A stretch of DNA of 64,000 nucleotides, taken from assembly GCA_021801025.1 (NCBI GenBank), contig JAJYYK010000003.1:184684-248683 (forward strand). The letters are read 5' to 3'. The DNA is from Pseudomonadota bacterium (GTDB lineage: Bacteria > Pseudomonadota > Gammaproteobacteria > Burkholderiales > Sulfuriferulaceae). Of this stretch, positions 9,246 through 18,264 are shown in pieces. The notes under the pieces were generated by a model. The model was not told the origin of the DNA, did not search any database, and was given only the letters and a program-made list of their open reading frames with translations. Each line of letters begins with the position of its first letter. Positions within the stretch are counted from its first letter, which is position 1. The position numbers and the translations under genes are program-made.

Positions 9246-9249
9246 GTCA

Positions 9250-10017
9250 TTACTCCGCAAAGTTTAAGCTGCCGATATTGTTCGATGCATCCGAGAATGC
9301 CTCGAAGTCGAACTCCGGAATCAGGAAGTCGTCCAGTTTGGTCGCAAAGTTGAGTTTGGAGCCGATGCACTGATTCAGTGTGATGACGAGTTGCTTGCTA
9401 GCATAGGGCACGTACAGTTCCGATCGAAAGGTTGGTGCATAGCCCATCAACTGGTTGGTGAGTGCGATGCTGGTGGCAGTCGTACCGGTAGAAGTCGTCT
9501 GGTAGCGGTAGCTCACCAGGATGTTGCCGGTCACAGCTCCCGAATCTGCCGTTGCAAAGGTGTACACCCCGGCAGGCGTGACACTATACTGCCCAGTGAT
9601 TGGCGTTGACGCCACGCGGGTCAGCGGCAAGCCGCTCGACGCATAGACTGCTCCTAGGTCGTCTTCGAAGGTCGTGGAATTGGTGACCGTGCCGGTATCC
9701 GACGCAATCGTCAGCACTTCTTTGTCGGCAATGGTGGACTGGCCGGCGGCCAGCGTCTGGCCGAAGAACAGGCTATTGACCAGTGCGCCGTTGAACTGCC
9801 CGAACTTGGCCTTGCCGGTTATCTTGCCCTGACCGCGCCCGATGGCGACCGGAAACTGGTTCTGGCCGTGCAGTTCCTTGTTGGTGAAACTGAAATCGAC
9901 CGACACATCCTGCAGCACGCCAAAACGCACCGGTGTGCCGCTGGTAATGGGGCTGCCTTGCGCATTGGTCAGGGGAACGGCAAATACCACCCCCGACCCG
10001 AAACCGTATTGGGCCAT
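9250..10017 (-). CDS. Phage tail tube protein
   Basis: A 255-aa protein starting MAQYGFGSGVVFAVPLTNAQ, with a GGAGG ribosome site 9 nt upstream. The core (FTNKELHGQNQFPVAIGRGQGKITGKAKFGQFNGAL in the middle of the N-terminal half) is the pattern of long-tailed phage tube subunits. The sequence is Thr/Ser/Gly-rich and beta-strand-rich throughout, and its C-terminus ends DASNNIGSLNFAE. It is the first gene of the tail module proper, next to the chaperone gene. It should polymerise into the hexameric-ring tube around the tape measure. Confidence 0.85.
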   Translation of the reverse strand: MAQYGFGSGVVFAVPLTNAQGSPITSGTPVRFGVLQDVSVDFSFTNKELHGQNQFPVAIGRGQGKITGKAKFGQFNGALVNSLFFGQTLAAGQSTIADKEVLTIASDTGTVTNSTTFEDDLGAVYASSGLPLTRVASTPITGQYSVTPAGVYTFATADSGAVTGNILVSYRYQTTSTGTTATSIALTNQLMGYAPTFRSELYVPYASKQLVITLNQCIGSKLNFATKLDDFLIPEFDFEAFSDASNNIGSLNFAE

Positions 10018-10049
10018 GATAAACCTCCAGTTTGATTAAAATCCGCAGA

Positions 10050-10442
10050 TCAGCGGACGTAGTGAATCTTGAAGTCGATGGGCTTCATGTAGACGTTGAC
10101 CAGTTCGTCGTAGGTGTCCGGCCCCATGTTCTGTTGAATGCACGCTACGACTTCAACCCCACCGATCGTGCCTGATCGGTTATGGCAGGCGATGCGCACG
10201 TTTTCGCGCAGGTTCACGAGGTCATCGGCCACATTGCCCATGCAGTTGATCTGCACACGGGCGGTGACCAATTCCGGATCGATCGGTCGTGCGCCGTCCT
10301 GCACGTCGCTGATGAGGCCGAAGGTGATCGCGGGCAACGGGTCGGCTTCCGGCCGCGTGTCCAGATAGATCCTCTCGCCTACCTGAGAGGCGATGGCGCT
10401 CGACGCATTGAGCAACGTATAGATGACGGTTTCCGGTTTCAT
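10050..10442 (-). CDS. Tail terminator/completion protein, DUF3168
   Basis: A 130-aa protein: MKPETVIYTLLNASSAIASQ, then RIYLDTRPEADPLPAITF and a C-terminal VYMKPIDFKIHYV. This is the DUF3168 pattern (HK97 gp10-neighbouring tail completion proteins, structurally related to lambda gpU). It caps the tail tube and joins it to the head connector. It overlaps the HK97-gp10-like gene by ATGA and is followed by a 32-nt gap before the tail tube gene. Confidence 0.83.
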   Translation of the reverse strand: MKPETVIYTLLNASSAIASQVGERIYLDTRPEADPLPAITFGLISDVQDGARPIDPELVTARVQINCMGNVADDLVNLRENVRIACHNRSGTIGGVEVVACIQQNMGPDTYDELVNVYMKPIDFKIHYVR

Positions 10443-10909
10443 TTCCCGGCCTCGATCTTTGCGAGCCGGTTTCGGAGGTGCGCCGAGAAAGTCTCGATGG
10501 CCTCGCTCGCTTTGCCATCGATTGCCGGACGCATGAACGGCTGTTTTTTGGCGCCCGGGTGCAGCACGACCTTGCGTTCAAGTCCCGCGAGAAACAGGCT
10601 CTTGCGATCCTTGGGCTTGATCCAGTGCCGCGCCGTGCCGTGCTCCACCATTCCCGCATACCAGGCTTTGCCACCACCGGCACTGATGGTGGCGGAAATA
10701 CGGCCTTGCCGGGTGCGCATGGAAACATGGATCGATTCTTTGAGCGCGCCGGTTTTGCCGACCGGACACAACTGTTTTGCCTCGGCTTCCACAACCTTGG
10801 CTCCCGCACGCAGGCCGCCGCGAACCATGTTCTTTTCGATTCTGGCCGGCAATTCGTCGAGCAGCGTCTGCAAGCCTTCCAGTCCTTTGATCTGAATGTC
10901 AGTCATCAT
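10439..10909 (-). CDS. HK97 gp10-like head-tail/tail component
   Basis: A 156-aa protein starting MMTDIQIKGLEGLQTLLDEL, with the family stretch VRGGLRAGAKVVEAEAKQLC and the conserved GGGKAWYAGMVEHGTARHW. HK97-gp10 family proteins (TIGR01725) sit between connector and tail completion genes and act in head-tail joining or neck formation. It overlaps the upstream head-closure gene by 11 nt and the downstream DUF3168 gene by 4 nt, all consistent with one translationally coupled operon. Confidence 0.87.
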   Translation of the reverse strand: MMTDIQIKGLEGLQTLLDELPARIEKNMVRGGLRAGAKVVEAEAKQLCPVGKTGALKESIHVSMRTRQGRISATISAGGGKAWYAGMVEHGTARHWIKPKDRKSLFLAGLERKVVLHPGAKKQPFMRPAIDGKASEAIETFSAHLRNRLAKIEAGK

Positions 10910-11231
10910 CGAGTACCAGACAGTAGAGTTCCAGGTATTCGCGGCGCGTCACCTGCCGGATCCATTCGATGCGGCATACGGTGCCATCGGGTGCCACCAC
11001 CTGCATCGCAGGTTTCACCCCTGTCAGATACCGGATGGTGAAAAGTTTGGTCGCAGCACTACCCATGGCATGGGCCTGGAAGATCTCACGCCCAGTCATG
11101 TCCTGCATCTGAGCCCAGACGGTCGCAAATGGCGCCCAGGTTTCGTCGTGGCCACCGAACTCGCCGCGCACCACGGTGAGGCTGTTTATCGTGATGCGCT
11201 GATCGAGAATCCCGCCGGAGACGAGCGCCAT
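10899..11231 (-). CDS. Head closure / head-tail adaptor protein
   Basis: A 110-aa protein starting MALVSGGILDQRITINSLTV with the pattern WAQMQDMTGREIFQAHAM and the ending LELYCLVLDDD. This is the phage head-tail adaptor family (PF05521, SPP1 gp16-like). The open frame extends upstream to 11360 but that part overlaps the connector gene; the ATG at 11229-11231 gives an ATGA overlap and is preferred. It closes the connector after packaging. Confidence 0.85.
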   Translation of the reverse strand: MALVSGGILDQRITINSLTVVRGEFGGHDETWAPFATVWAQMQDMTGREIFQAHAMGSAATKLFTIRYLTGVKPAMQVVAPDGTVCRIEWIRQVTRREYLELYCLVLDDD

Positions 11232-12082
11232 CAGAACACCACCCGGTATGGATCGAGCAGCCGATCGACGAAGGGGAGAGGGAGCACCTTGCCGGACTTC
11301 TCGCTGGTGAAGTATTCCTCGCGGTGCTGGTACAAAGTCCCGACCCGAAGCTTCATCCATGCCGTGATTCCCTCCGGCACCACACCGACGAGACTCGTGC
11401 CGCTTCCCGCGTCAATCAGGGTGATTGCCGGCCCACCCGGTGTTGCGGCAAGGGTGTAGACGCCCGATGCTGTCACCGACTGGATGAAATAGTTGGTGTT
11501 GGGCGACAACGCGGCCGGGAGCAGTCCGCCGACATTCGAGAGTTGCACTGCATCACCCACCAGATACGGCTGCCAGGAGGGTGCCACCGTCATCGTGTCG
11601 CCCGAGAAGGTCACCGGCACCGCATAGCCTGCCGTGAACGTTACCTCGACCGCGCCGATCTGCGGCAGGGGAATCGGCCAGATCTGGCCGAATACCGGCG
11701 TGATGCGGCACGGCTCGGACGTAGTGTCCACGGTATAGGTCTCAGGCGGCTGGATTTGCCAGTTTCCCTGCATGTCGAGATACCGGATGGCCGAAACGCT
11801 CCGCACGGCAGACTTTTCAAGAACAATCGCGTGCTTGGGCAGTGTGAAGGTCTTGCCCCAGGGCACGCCGATCAGCGTTGGCCCCGGAAACGAGTCGATC
11901 ACGAGTTTCCATGCCTGACTGATCAGCGCACGTTGGGTGAGATTCTCGGCAAATCGGCGTGCCGCAGCGATGATGGCTCCGATCAGCACATCGTCATCCG
12001 GAATGTCCACACGTAGGTGGAGTTTGGCGTCACTGATACTCAGCGGCTCCACTGCCGCGTCCATCACGAGTTGCAGCGGCAT
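11231..12082 (-). CDS. Head-tail connector protein (gp6-like)
   Basis: A 283-aa protein. Residues 1-60 (AAVEPLSISDAKLHLRVD then IGAIIAAARRFAENLTQRAL) are the helical gp6-like DNA-packaging/connector pattern. The C-terminus (AWMKLRVGTLYQHREEYF and VDRLLDPYRVV) completes this fold. Between them, residues about 170-235 form an extra Gly/Ser/Thr-rich beta domain (WQPYLVGDAVQLSNVGGL, then TPGGPAITLIDAGSGTSLV), making the protein about 90 residues longer than usual. Such inserted decoration domains occur in several phage structural proteins. It forms the ring under the portal. Confidence 0.82.
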   Translation of the reverse strand: MPLQLVMDAAVEPLSISDAKLHLRVDIPDDDVLIGAIIAAARRFAENLTQRALISQAWKLVIDSFPGPTLIGVPWGKTFTLPKHAIVLEKSAVRSVSAIRYLDMQGNWQIQPPETYTVDTTSEPCRITPVFGQIWPIPLPQIGAVEVTFTAGYAVPVTFSGDTMTVAPSWQPYLVGDAVQLSNVGGLLPAALSPNTNYFIQSVTASGVYTLAATPGGPAITLIDAGSGTSLVGVVPEGITAWMKLRVGTLYQHREEYFTSEKSGKVLPLPFVDRLLDPYRVVF

Positions 12083-12528
12083 CAGACCGCCGCGACGACT
12101 GATGCGGCATTGAAGCTGCTTGCGGGTTCATACCGCGAGGAGCCGCCCAGAATCACCGCAGCGGTCTCTGTTGCGGCAACACCCACCGAGACACCCAGCT
12201 GCACGAAGGCAAAGCCATTGGCCGAATCCAGATCCGCCGTTGCCACATCGAGCGTAGCCTGCACATCGTTGCCCATGGCAGCAGCCAAAGCAATGGCTTT
12301 GCCGGCACCGATGGGTTTGGCATTCGCCCCCTTGGCATCCTGCGCCTGTGCGATCGATGCATCCACCGTCGCATTGGCACCAAAGGTACCCACCTGAACG
12401 ATGGCGAGCAGACGATCCGCCTCATCAAGTTCGACCCATGGGCTGAACACCACGCCCGGCGCTTGCGCCGATGGAGGAATGATGGCAAGCACCGCGACGG
12501 CTTCAGAAAGTTTTTCGTTCAACATCAT
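12082..12528 (-). CDS. Unrecognised phage head-region protein
   Basis: A 148-aa protein starting MMLNEKLSEAVAVLAIIPPS, strongly Ala/Val-rich (over a third of residues), with short beta and Gly stretches (LGVSVGVAATETAAVILGGS). I do not recognise the family. It lies between the capsid and the connector, overlapping the connector start, so it may be a minor head or capsid-surface protein. No signal peptide, metal motif or enzyme motif is visible. Confidence 0.6.
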   Translation of the reverse strand: MMLNEKLSEAVAVLAIIPPSAQAPGVVFSPWVELDEADRLLAIVQVGTFGANATVDASIAQAQDAKGANAKPIGAGKAIALAAAMGNDVQATLDVATADLDSANGFAFVQLGVSVGVAATETAAVILGGSSRYEPASSFNAASVVAAV

Positions 12529-12568
12529 GATAACGTTCCTTTTCGGTTGTTGGATTGCTGGTCAGTCA

Positions 12569-13924
12569 TCAGCGCGCAGCCAACTGGATGAAGGGCGACA
12601 GCGTCGATGCCCCCTTGGCCGGAAGAATGGGAGCGGCAATTTTCGCCTGTCCGTCCATGCGAAACAGCGTGCGGAACGCCGTGGCGTCAGCATCGAAATA
12701 CAGGTGCATCGAGGTCGCCGTCTCCATGCCGCCTTCCTTGGTGATGGTCTGGTAGTAACTGAGGTCGACCAGGATCACATCACCCTGGCTCGAGAATTGC
12801 GACGCATGCTGCGAGACATACACCGGACGCCCGAGCAGCGTGCCGTAGGGTGAGCCGCGCATGCTGCCCGCGCCACCACCTACCGGCAGGTAGATCGGAT
12901 AGTTGCCGAGCGTCAGCGTGAACAAGGCCGGCAGCACGCTGTTGTTGACGATCCACACCGCGTTCTTGAACGATCCCGGCGGCAGACGTGAGATCATGTT
13001 GGCCAGATTCAAGGGAGTGAGGGTGTTGGTGGTCTGTCCGCTGTCTTTCGCCTGGGTGATCACGGCACCTCCTGCCAGTGCCCCCTGCGGAATACCCGCG
13101 CCGGATCCGAACAGGATCGATTCGTTGATTTTCCACTGCATGCGGGAAGCCACCTTCTTCGGCAGGTAGGACGTCAGTGCATCGGTGTCCGAGAGCAGTT
13201 CGTCGGTGATGGGGACGAGCGCCATCAGTTTTTTAAGGCGCAGGGCGGAGGTTCCAAGCTTTGGCTTTGAGGTGGCGGCCGCCAGCCCCTCAGCCTGCCA
13301 GGCGACCATGATGCCGTCCGTACCCCATGGGGTCGTCTCATCCTTCGGGAACACCATCGCATTGCCCGCCACGTTGGTGTTGTCGGTCAACGGCAACAAG
13401 GCCTCGTCGTCGAGTGATAGCGTAAAAATGTCCTTGGCAAACTGTGGCGGGACCAGAAATCCGCCATCGGCACCTGCCGTCTCGGAGCCATAGACCGTGG
13501 GTGCAGCCGCCAGACGCTGCGTCAGCAACCGGCCATCTGGCGCATTGCCCGGCAAGGAGGCCTGGAATACCGCACGGGCGAATTCACCGAAGTTGCGGAA
13601 TCCCGCACTCTTGTCCAGCGCGCTGCGATCCTCCACTGTGATGTCATTGCCATTGCCAGCTAGCACCACCACCGATCCTGCGGCAGCTTGGGCTGCAACC
13701 ATCTCCTGCTCGAGGTCAATCGCCGCCTGGATGCGCTCGATCTCGGTGCCCTTGAGATCAGCATTGGCCTTGAGACGGGCAAAATCGCGCCCCTCGTCCT
13801 CATTCAGATCGCGTCCCTCGGCGTCGGCGCGGTCTAGCAGGCTGGATGCCGAGTTCAGCAAATCAACTTTTTCTTGTGCAACCGCAGACTTTTTTGCCTG
13901 CAACTCTCGCAGTTTCTTGCTCAT
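12569..13924 (-). CDS. Major capsid protein, HK97 fold
   Basis: A 451-aa protein. The first ~105 residues are a charged coiled coil (LRELQAKKSAVAQEKVDLLN and DEGRDFARLKANADLKGTE) typical of the HK97 delta/scaffold domain that the prohead protease removes. The shell domain has the family patterns GSETAGADGGFLVPPQFAKD, LRLKKLMALVPITDELLSD and FGSGAGIPQGALAGG, then GSPYGTLLGRPVYVSQHAS. An AGGA site precedes the ATG at 13924. The upstream hairpin terminator at 13943-13965 means it can be transcribed separately from, or in excess over, the protease gene. Confidence 0.92.
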   Translation of the reverse strand: MSKKLRELQAKKSAVAQEKVDLLNSASSLLDRADAEGRDLNEDEGRDFARLKANADLKGTEIERIQAAIDLEQEMVAAQAAAGSVVVLAGNGNDITVEDRSALDKSAGFRNFGEFARAVFQASLPGNAPDGRLLTQRLAAAPTVYGSETAGADGGFLVPPQFAKDIFTLSLDDEALLPLTDNTNVAGNAMVFPKDETTPWGTDGIMVAWQAEGLAAATSKPKLGTSALRLKKLMALVPITDELLSDTDALTSYLPKKVASRMQWKINESILFGSGAGIPQGALAGGAVITQAKDSGQTTNTLTPLNLANMISRLPPGSFKNAVWIVNNSVLPALFTLTLGNYPIYLPVGGGAGSMRGSPYGTLLGRPVYVSQHASQFSSQGDVILVDLSYYQTITKEGGMETATSMHLYFDADATAFRTLFRMDGQAKIAAPILPAKGASTLSPFIQLAAR

Positions 13925-13942
13925 GATGTTCCTCTCAGGAAT

Positions 13943-13965
13943 AAAAAAACCGCCCGAAGGCGGTT
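13943..13965 (-). terminator. Rho-independent terminator between protease and capsid genes
   Basis: On the minus strand ACCGCC-TTCG-GGCGGT (13964-13949) is followed by a T run (13949-13943). It is a compact UUCG tetraloop hairpin. Its position inside the head operon, 23 nt after the protease stop, suggests partial termination or processing that sets capsid level. A nearly identical hairpin lies at 31975-31996. Confidence 0.75.
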
Positions 13966-13987
13966 GGTTTGGGTGGGTCGGTGCGGT

Positions 13988-15229
13988 TCAGACCAGGACA
14001 GCCAGGCGGTTGCGGCTGGATGCGGATCCTTTTCTGGCCGGTTGGGGATTTTTTGCTGACAGTTGCCGCGCCATGCCCTGCAAAACCTGCGGCAGGGTCA
14101 TTACGCCGTCGATCATGTTCTGTTTCAATGCGTCGGCTGCACCCAGCACACGTCCTTGACCCATGCCGTTTTGCACGGATTCTGGTGTGACACTGCGCGC
14201 AGCTGCCACAGCATTCACGAAGGCCGCGTAGTAATCATCCACCCGCGACTGCATGAACGCCTGCGCATCGGCGTCCAGCGCCTGATACGGATTGCCTTCG
14301 GTCTTGTACTTGCCAGCCGAGATCACCGTGGTTTGAATGCCGGCCTGGTCGAGCATGCCGGAGATGTCCATGTGCGCCTGCCACACGCCGATCGAGCCCA
14401 CCTCGCCGCCCGGCGTGCAGTAGAACAATGACGCCGAACAACCGATCCAGTACGCGGCGGAGGCAGCCAGACTGTTGGCAAACGCTACCACAGGCTTCTT
14501 CTCGCGCAAGGACAGCATCATCTCGGAGACCTCCTGCACCCCGTACACCGAGCCGCCGGGTGAGTCGATGGAAATGAGGACGGCACCCACAGCCGGATCA
14601 TTCATCGCCACCATGAAGTCAGCCATGAAACCATCGAGGCTCATGTCGCCCATCCAGTCCGGGTGCTGCGTGATGACGCCGGAGAGCGACAACACGGCAA
14701 TCGCACCTGTCTGTGATGCCGGATCCCGGCGCATGACCGGACGCGCCTGTGTTGATACGGCAAATGGATGTGCGACTGACGCCAGACACTCCGGCATCAG
14801 CGCCCAAGGGCTGGCGGCCATTGCCAACCTGTGCACATCGAGTGCTGCAGATCTGACGTCTTTCTGGCCCGCCGATCCTGTCGGGGTCGCATCGTCCTGA
14901 TCTTCGTCGATGAAACCGATGAGTTCTCCTGCCGCATCGAAGATGCCTGCTGCATCCTGCTGTCCCGCACGCTGCCGAATCGCAATCAGCGCCGAGCGAT
15001 ACACGCGGCCGGATTTACCCACCGGATAGCGGTAATGCGCCTTGGTGTCGCTGTTCTCGGACTCGTCGAGTCCCAGAAACCACAGACCGTACTGCGCCCA
15101 TTCGTCGTCACCCAGCAGGGTGTTCTCCTCATCGGCATCGATGCTCCACGGCGTATCGCGATCCACGTCGTCGGCCATGATGAGTTGCCGGGCATGCGCT
15201 CGGGCTTTGGGATTGAGTTGAATGGTCAT
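13988..15229 (-). CDS. Prohead protease, S49 (SppA/ClpP-like) family, with N-terminal domain
   Basis: A 413-aa protein. From about residue 170 it is an S49 peptidase: GAVLISIDSPGGSVYGVQE, then FANSLAASAAYWIGCSAS with the nucleophile Ser, then GGEVGSIGVWQAHMD and GKYKTEGNPYQALD with the general-base Lys. This Ser-Lys peptidase matures the capsid in many HK97-type phages. Residues 1-150 form an extra acidic N-terminal region (DDVDRDTPWSIDADEENTLL; DEWAQYGLWFLGLDES) of unknown role, perhaps a targeting or scaffolding segment. It follows the portal gene with 1 nt between. Confidence 0.88.
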   Translation of the reverse strand: MTIQLNPKARAHARQLIMADDVDRDTPWSIDADEENTLLGDDEWAQYGLWFLGLDESENSDTKAHYRYPVGKSGRVYRSALIAIRQRAGQQDAAGIFDAAGELIGFIDEDQDDATPTGSAGQKDVRSAALDVHRLAMAASPWALMPECLASVAHPFAVSTQARPVMRRDPASQTGAIAVLSLSGVITQHPDWMGDMSLDGFMADFMVAMNDPAVGAVLISIDSPGGSVYGVQEVSEMMLSLREKKPVVAFANSLAASAAYWIGCSASLFYCTPGGEVGSIGVWQAHMDISGMLDQAGIQTTVISAGKYKTEGNPYQALDADAQAFMQSRVDDYYAAFVNAVAAARSVTPESVQNGMGQGRVLGAADALKQNMIDGVMTLPQVLQGMARQLSAKNPQPARKGSASSRNRLAVLV

Positions 15230-15230
15230 G

Positions 15231-16460
15231 TTACCCTCGGGGTGTGTTGGAATTTTGCGGTGGTAGCGGATTGTTTTGCCCTTCTTCGGCCATGTTGAGT
15301 GGTCGCAAGGGCTGATCCAGACCCGGTAGTGGGTTCAGGTTCTCGGCGATTCTGGCCTCGTTGCGCGTTAACCAGCCTGACTGAATACCCATGTTGTAAA
15401 ACGTAGCGCGCGATTGCGAATCCCCGCGCATCAGCTGCGAGAACTGGAATTCCGCTTCCAGATCCTCATCGTCGAACAGCAGTTCGGCTTCAATGGACGC
15501 TTCCCAGCGCTCGGCCATCGGCCCCAGTGTCTCCTGCACGAATTCCAGCGCCTGCTGCTCGATATTGTTGTTGGTCGCCCGATCCAGGTCGCCGATCTTG
15601 TGTGGCGGCACACCGAACCAGCGCGCGATGTCGGTGACGTGAAACCGGCGTGTCTCCAGAAACTGTGCGTCCTCGGGTGTCACACTGATCTGGTGGTACT
15701 TCATGCCGAACTCGAACACCGCGAGCTTGCCGTGGTTGATGCCGGACTGCGCTTCCTGCAGCGATTCACGGAATTGCTCTCGGGACTGTTTGTCCTTGAA
15801 AGCACCCGGATACTCCACCCAGCCGCCGGTAGGTGTCGCGTCATTGGCAAAGAAGCGTGCGCCATAGTCCTGCGCCGCCTGCGCACCGCCGATAGCGTTT
15901 CGCGCCAGCGCAATGGGAGAAAGCCCGATGATGCCGTCCGATGACAAACCGCGTAGGTGCCAGATCTCGCCGCGCGAATATGTGACCTGCGACCCGTTGA
16001 GTTGAGTGTACTGGTAACGATAATCACCGTTGGTGGAAAGCAGGATCTGCATCCGGTCTGGGTGCAGCGGTAGCAGGGCGGTGATGTTGCCTCGGCTGTT
16101 GGATACAATCTGGTTGTAGGCGTTTCCGCGCAGTGCCAAGTGTCCTGCCATCATCTCGCGCCACTCAAAAGCGTTTTGATATGGGTTCGGACGACGTGCG
16201 AGTAATGTGTATATGGGATGATTCGTCACCCGATCCTTGCCGCCATCCGGCCGGTTGCGATACAGCGTGAAGGGCAGGCTCGCAAACTGGCTCGCGATGA
16301 TGCGCACGCAGGCGTAGACCGCCGACAATTGCAGGGCGCTGTCCACCGAGACCCGCAGGCCGCTCGACGTGTGCACGCCCACTGGCTCGAACCAGAAGCC
16401 GCCATAAGGCGATCGGTCGCCATTGGCGAAGATGCGGGAGAACCAAGCACGAATTCCCAT
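15231..16460 (-). CDS. Phage portal protein, HK97 family
   Basis: A 409-aa protein with the family sequence DSALQLSAVYACVRIIASQF, ARRPNPYQNAFEWREMMAGH and HLRGLSSDGIIGLSPIALAR, followed by VPPHKIGDLDRATNNNIEQQ. These are conserved stretches of the HK97-type portal, the dodecameric ring through which DNA is packaged. The C-terminus is Pro/Asn-rich and ends NTPRG. The start overlaps the terminase stop, so the two are coupled. Length is normal for the family. Confidence 0.93.
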   Translation of the reverse strand: MGIRAWFSRIFANGDRSPYGGFWFEPVGVHTSSGLRVSVDSALQLSAVYACVRIIASQFASLPFTLYRNRPDGGKDRVTNHPIYTLLARRPNPYQNAFEWREMMAGHLALRGNAYNQIVSNSRGNITALLPLHPDRMQILLSTNGDYRYQYTQLNGSQVTYSRGEIWHLRGLSSDGIIGLSPIALARNAIGGAQAAQDYGARFFANDATPTGGWVEYPGAFKDKQSREQFRESLQEAQSGINHGKLAVFEFGMKYHQISVTPEDAQFLETRRFHVTDIARWFGVPPHKIGDLDRATNNNIEQQALEFVQETLGPMAERWEASIEAELLFDDEDLEAEFQFSQLMRGDSQSRATFYNMGIQSGWLTRNEARIAENLNPLPGLDQPLRPLNMAEEGQNNPLPPQNSNTPRG

Positions 16461-18172
16461 CAGATCACCATGATGCGGTAATCGGTGTCGATCACCGTAG
16501 CCGCAGTACCGTTGTGCACCATCTGCCGCCCCAAGGCCATGATCAAGGCCACTACGCCGTCGATCTTGTTCTCCTCGCGCTCCTTCCTCGGATAGATGTT
16601 GTCCTTTGCATCGCGATGGCAGACCACGTTCGAAATCATCCAGGCGAGAATCGGGTCGCCGTCATGCACCAGTCGTTTTTGCAGCACCAGCGCCTCCAGT
16701 TGTTTCATCGGTTCCGAGAAATTGAGCACCGTCGGACGCATTTCCACCATCGGCAGCCCCTGCGCGATGAGGTGACTCGATAGTTGGGTCGCCTGGAAGG
16801 GGTCGAACGGCACTTCCGCCACTTCGAATTGGCTTGCGTCCTCTAGGAGTTCAGCCTCGATCTGATCGAAGTCGGTCACATTCCCCGGCGTCACCGTGAG
16901 TCGCCCTTGTCTTGCCCAGCCTGAATACTGGCTGTTGCGTCCATCCTCGACGGCAGATTCGGGCAGGTAATACTCCATGAACACATAGAATTTCCCTTTG
17001 CGCTCGAAGATTCTAGCCTTGGCTGCCAGATCCACTTTGCTTGCCAGATCGACCCCGATGAAACAGCGGCAACCCTCGAACTGATCGAGAGATATCGTGC
17101 CGTCGGCACAGGCATCCCAATCCCGCATGTCCATCCAGGACGCATCCGCACTCACCCATTCGTTGAGGTGCTTGGTCTTGAAGTTGTTGATGGCAGACGG
17201 CAGTTGCATGGCTTTGGCCTGCAGGGGCAGCAACACTTCTGGGCGCACCGAGACGCCCCAATTTGGATTGGCCTTGATGAGCGCTGCTTCATTCGTCCAC
17301 TCATCCCCGTCGTCCAGCCCGTAGATGATGCCGAACTGCGACTCATCGTCGAATAACCCTTCCAGCAATTTGGTCACGAACGTGCGTGCCTCATAACAGA
17401 TGCCGGAGCGGTTGCTGCCTGCAGTCGTAATCACCCAGAGCAGCGAGTTGTCGCGTTTGCCGGTGGCGGTCTCCACCACGTCATACACCGTGCGCGTCTT
17501 GTGCGCGTGCAATTCATCCACGCAGCCGAAATGGATGTTCAACCCATCGAGCGTCGAGCCCTCGGCGGACAAGGCCTCGAACTTGGAACCCGACGCCAGC
17601 ACATGTATGTTATGCGCACCGATTTCGACGCCGAAACGGGAACGAAATCCCGCGCTTTTGCGCGCCATGGTTTGCGCGTCCCCGAACACGATCCTCGCCT
17701 GGTCCCGTGTGGTGGCGAGGCTGTATACCTCGGCGCCTCCTTCACCATCGGCCGCCAGCATGTAGAGAGCAACCGCGGAGGAGAGTGTGGACTTGGCGTT
17801 ACCGCGCGGCACCTCGATGTAGGAGCGGCGGAATCGGCGGCGGCCATCCGGTTTTAACCAGCCGAACACCGTGGTGAGGATGAACACCTGCCACGGCTCC
17901 AGTTTGATCGCATCGCCGGCCAGTGGTCCCTTGACGTGCGGCAGGCGCTCGATGAAGGCGCACAGGTTGTCGGCGGGATAAAAGGCGCGGCCCTTGCCGT
18001 CGGTGAGCTTGGGATTGAAGCGGTAGGCACTGAATTTGCCTTTGAAACGTGCCAGGTCGTCCAGTTGCCGCTTGCAGGCAAGTTGCACCCATTTGCAGGC
18101 CGACACCTCTCCCGCCACCACCGCCTCGGCGTAGTGACGCGCCAGGGTAGGATAGGCACGGGGGGTACTCAT
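16460..18172 (-). CDS. Terminase large subunit
   Basis: A 570-aa protein. The ATPase has a Walker A-like PRGNAKST at residues about 122-129 and a Walker B ending CVDELHAHK at about 217-225. The nuclease half begins at GCRCFIGVDLASKVDLAA with metal-binding Asp. It belongs to the Terminase_1 group that accompanies HK97-type portals. It powers DNA translocation and cuts the concatemer. In other phages terS and terL are adjacent; here 770 bp with an antisense VapBC pair separate them. Confidence 0.93.
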   Translation of the reverse strand: MSTPRAYPTLARHYAEAVVAGEVSACKWVQLACKRQLDDLARFKGKFSAYRFNPKLTDGKGRAFYPADNLCAFIERLPHVKGPLAGDAIKLEPWQVFILTTVFGWLKPDGRRRFRRSYIEVPRGNAKSTLSSAVALYMLAADGEGGAEVYSLATTRDQARIVFGDAQTMARKSAGFRSRFGVEIGAHNIHVLASGSKFEALSAEGSTLDGLNIHFGCVDELHAHKTRTVYDVVETATGKRDNSLLWVITTAGSNRSGICYEARTFVTKLLEGLFDDESQFGIIYGLDDGDEWTNEAALIKANPNWGVSVRPEVLLPLQAKAMQLPSAINNFKTKHLNEWVSADASWMDMRDWDACADGTISLDQFEGCRCFIGVDLASKVDLAAKARIFERKGKFYVFMEYYLPESAVEDGRNSQYSGWARQGRLTVTPGNVTDFDQIEAELLEDASQFEVAEVPFDPFQATQLSSHLIAQGLPMVEMRPTVLNFSEPMKQLEALVLQKRLVHDGDPILAWMISNVVCHRDAKDNIYPRKEREENKIDGVVALIMALGRQMVHNGTAATVIDTDYRIMVI

Positions 18173-18194
18173 GGGTTAGCGACGGTCAAAGCGG

Positions 18195-18248
18195 TGTACA
18201 TACGTGTATTTACTTTAATCAGAGGCTAGTGTAGGATGTACATGTACA
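18195..18248 (+). promoter_or_regulatory. vapBC promoter with palindromic operators
   Basis: A -35 TTTACT (18209-18214) and a -10 TAGGAT (18232-18237) are spaced by 17 nt. A perfect 12-bp palindrome TGTACATGTACA lies at 18237-18248, over the likely transcription start, and a related imperfect copy TGTACATACGTGTA lies at 18195-18208, above the -35. Paired palindromes around the promoter fit autorepression by a VapB-VapC complex. Confidence 0.65.
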
Positions 18249-18264
18249 CACACAAAGGATCATT

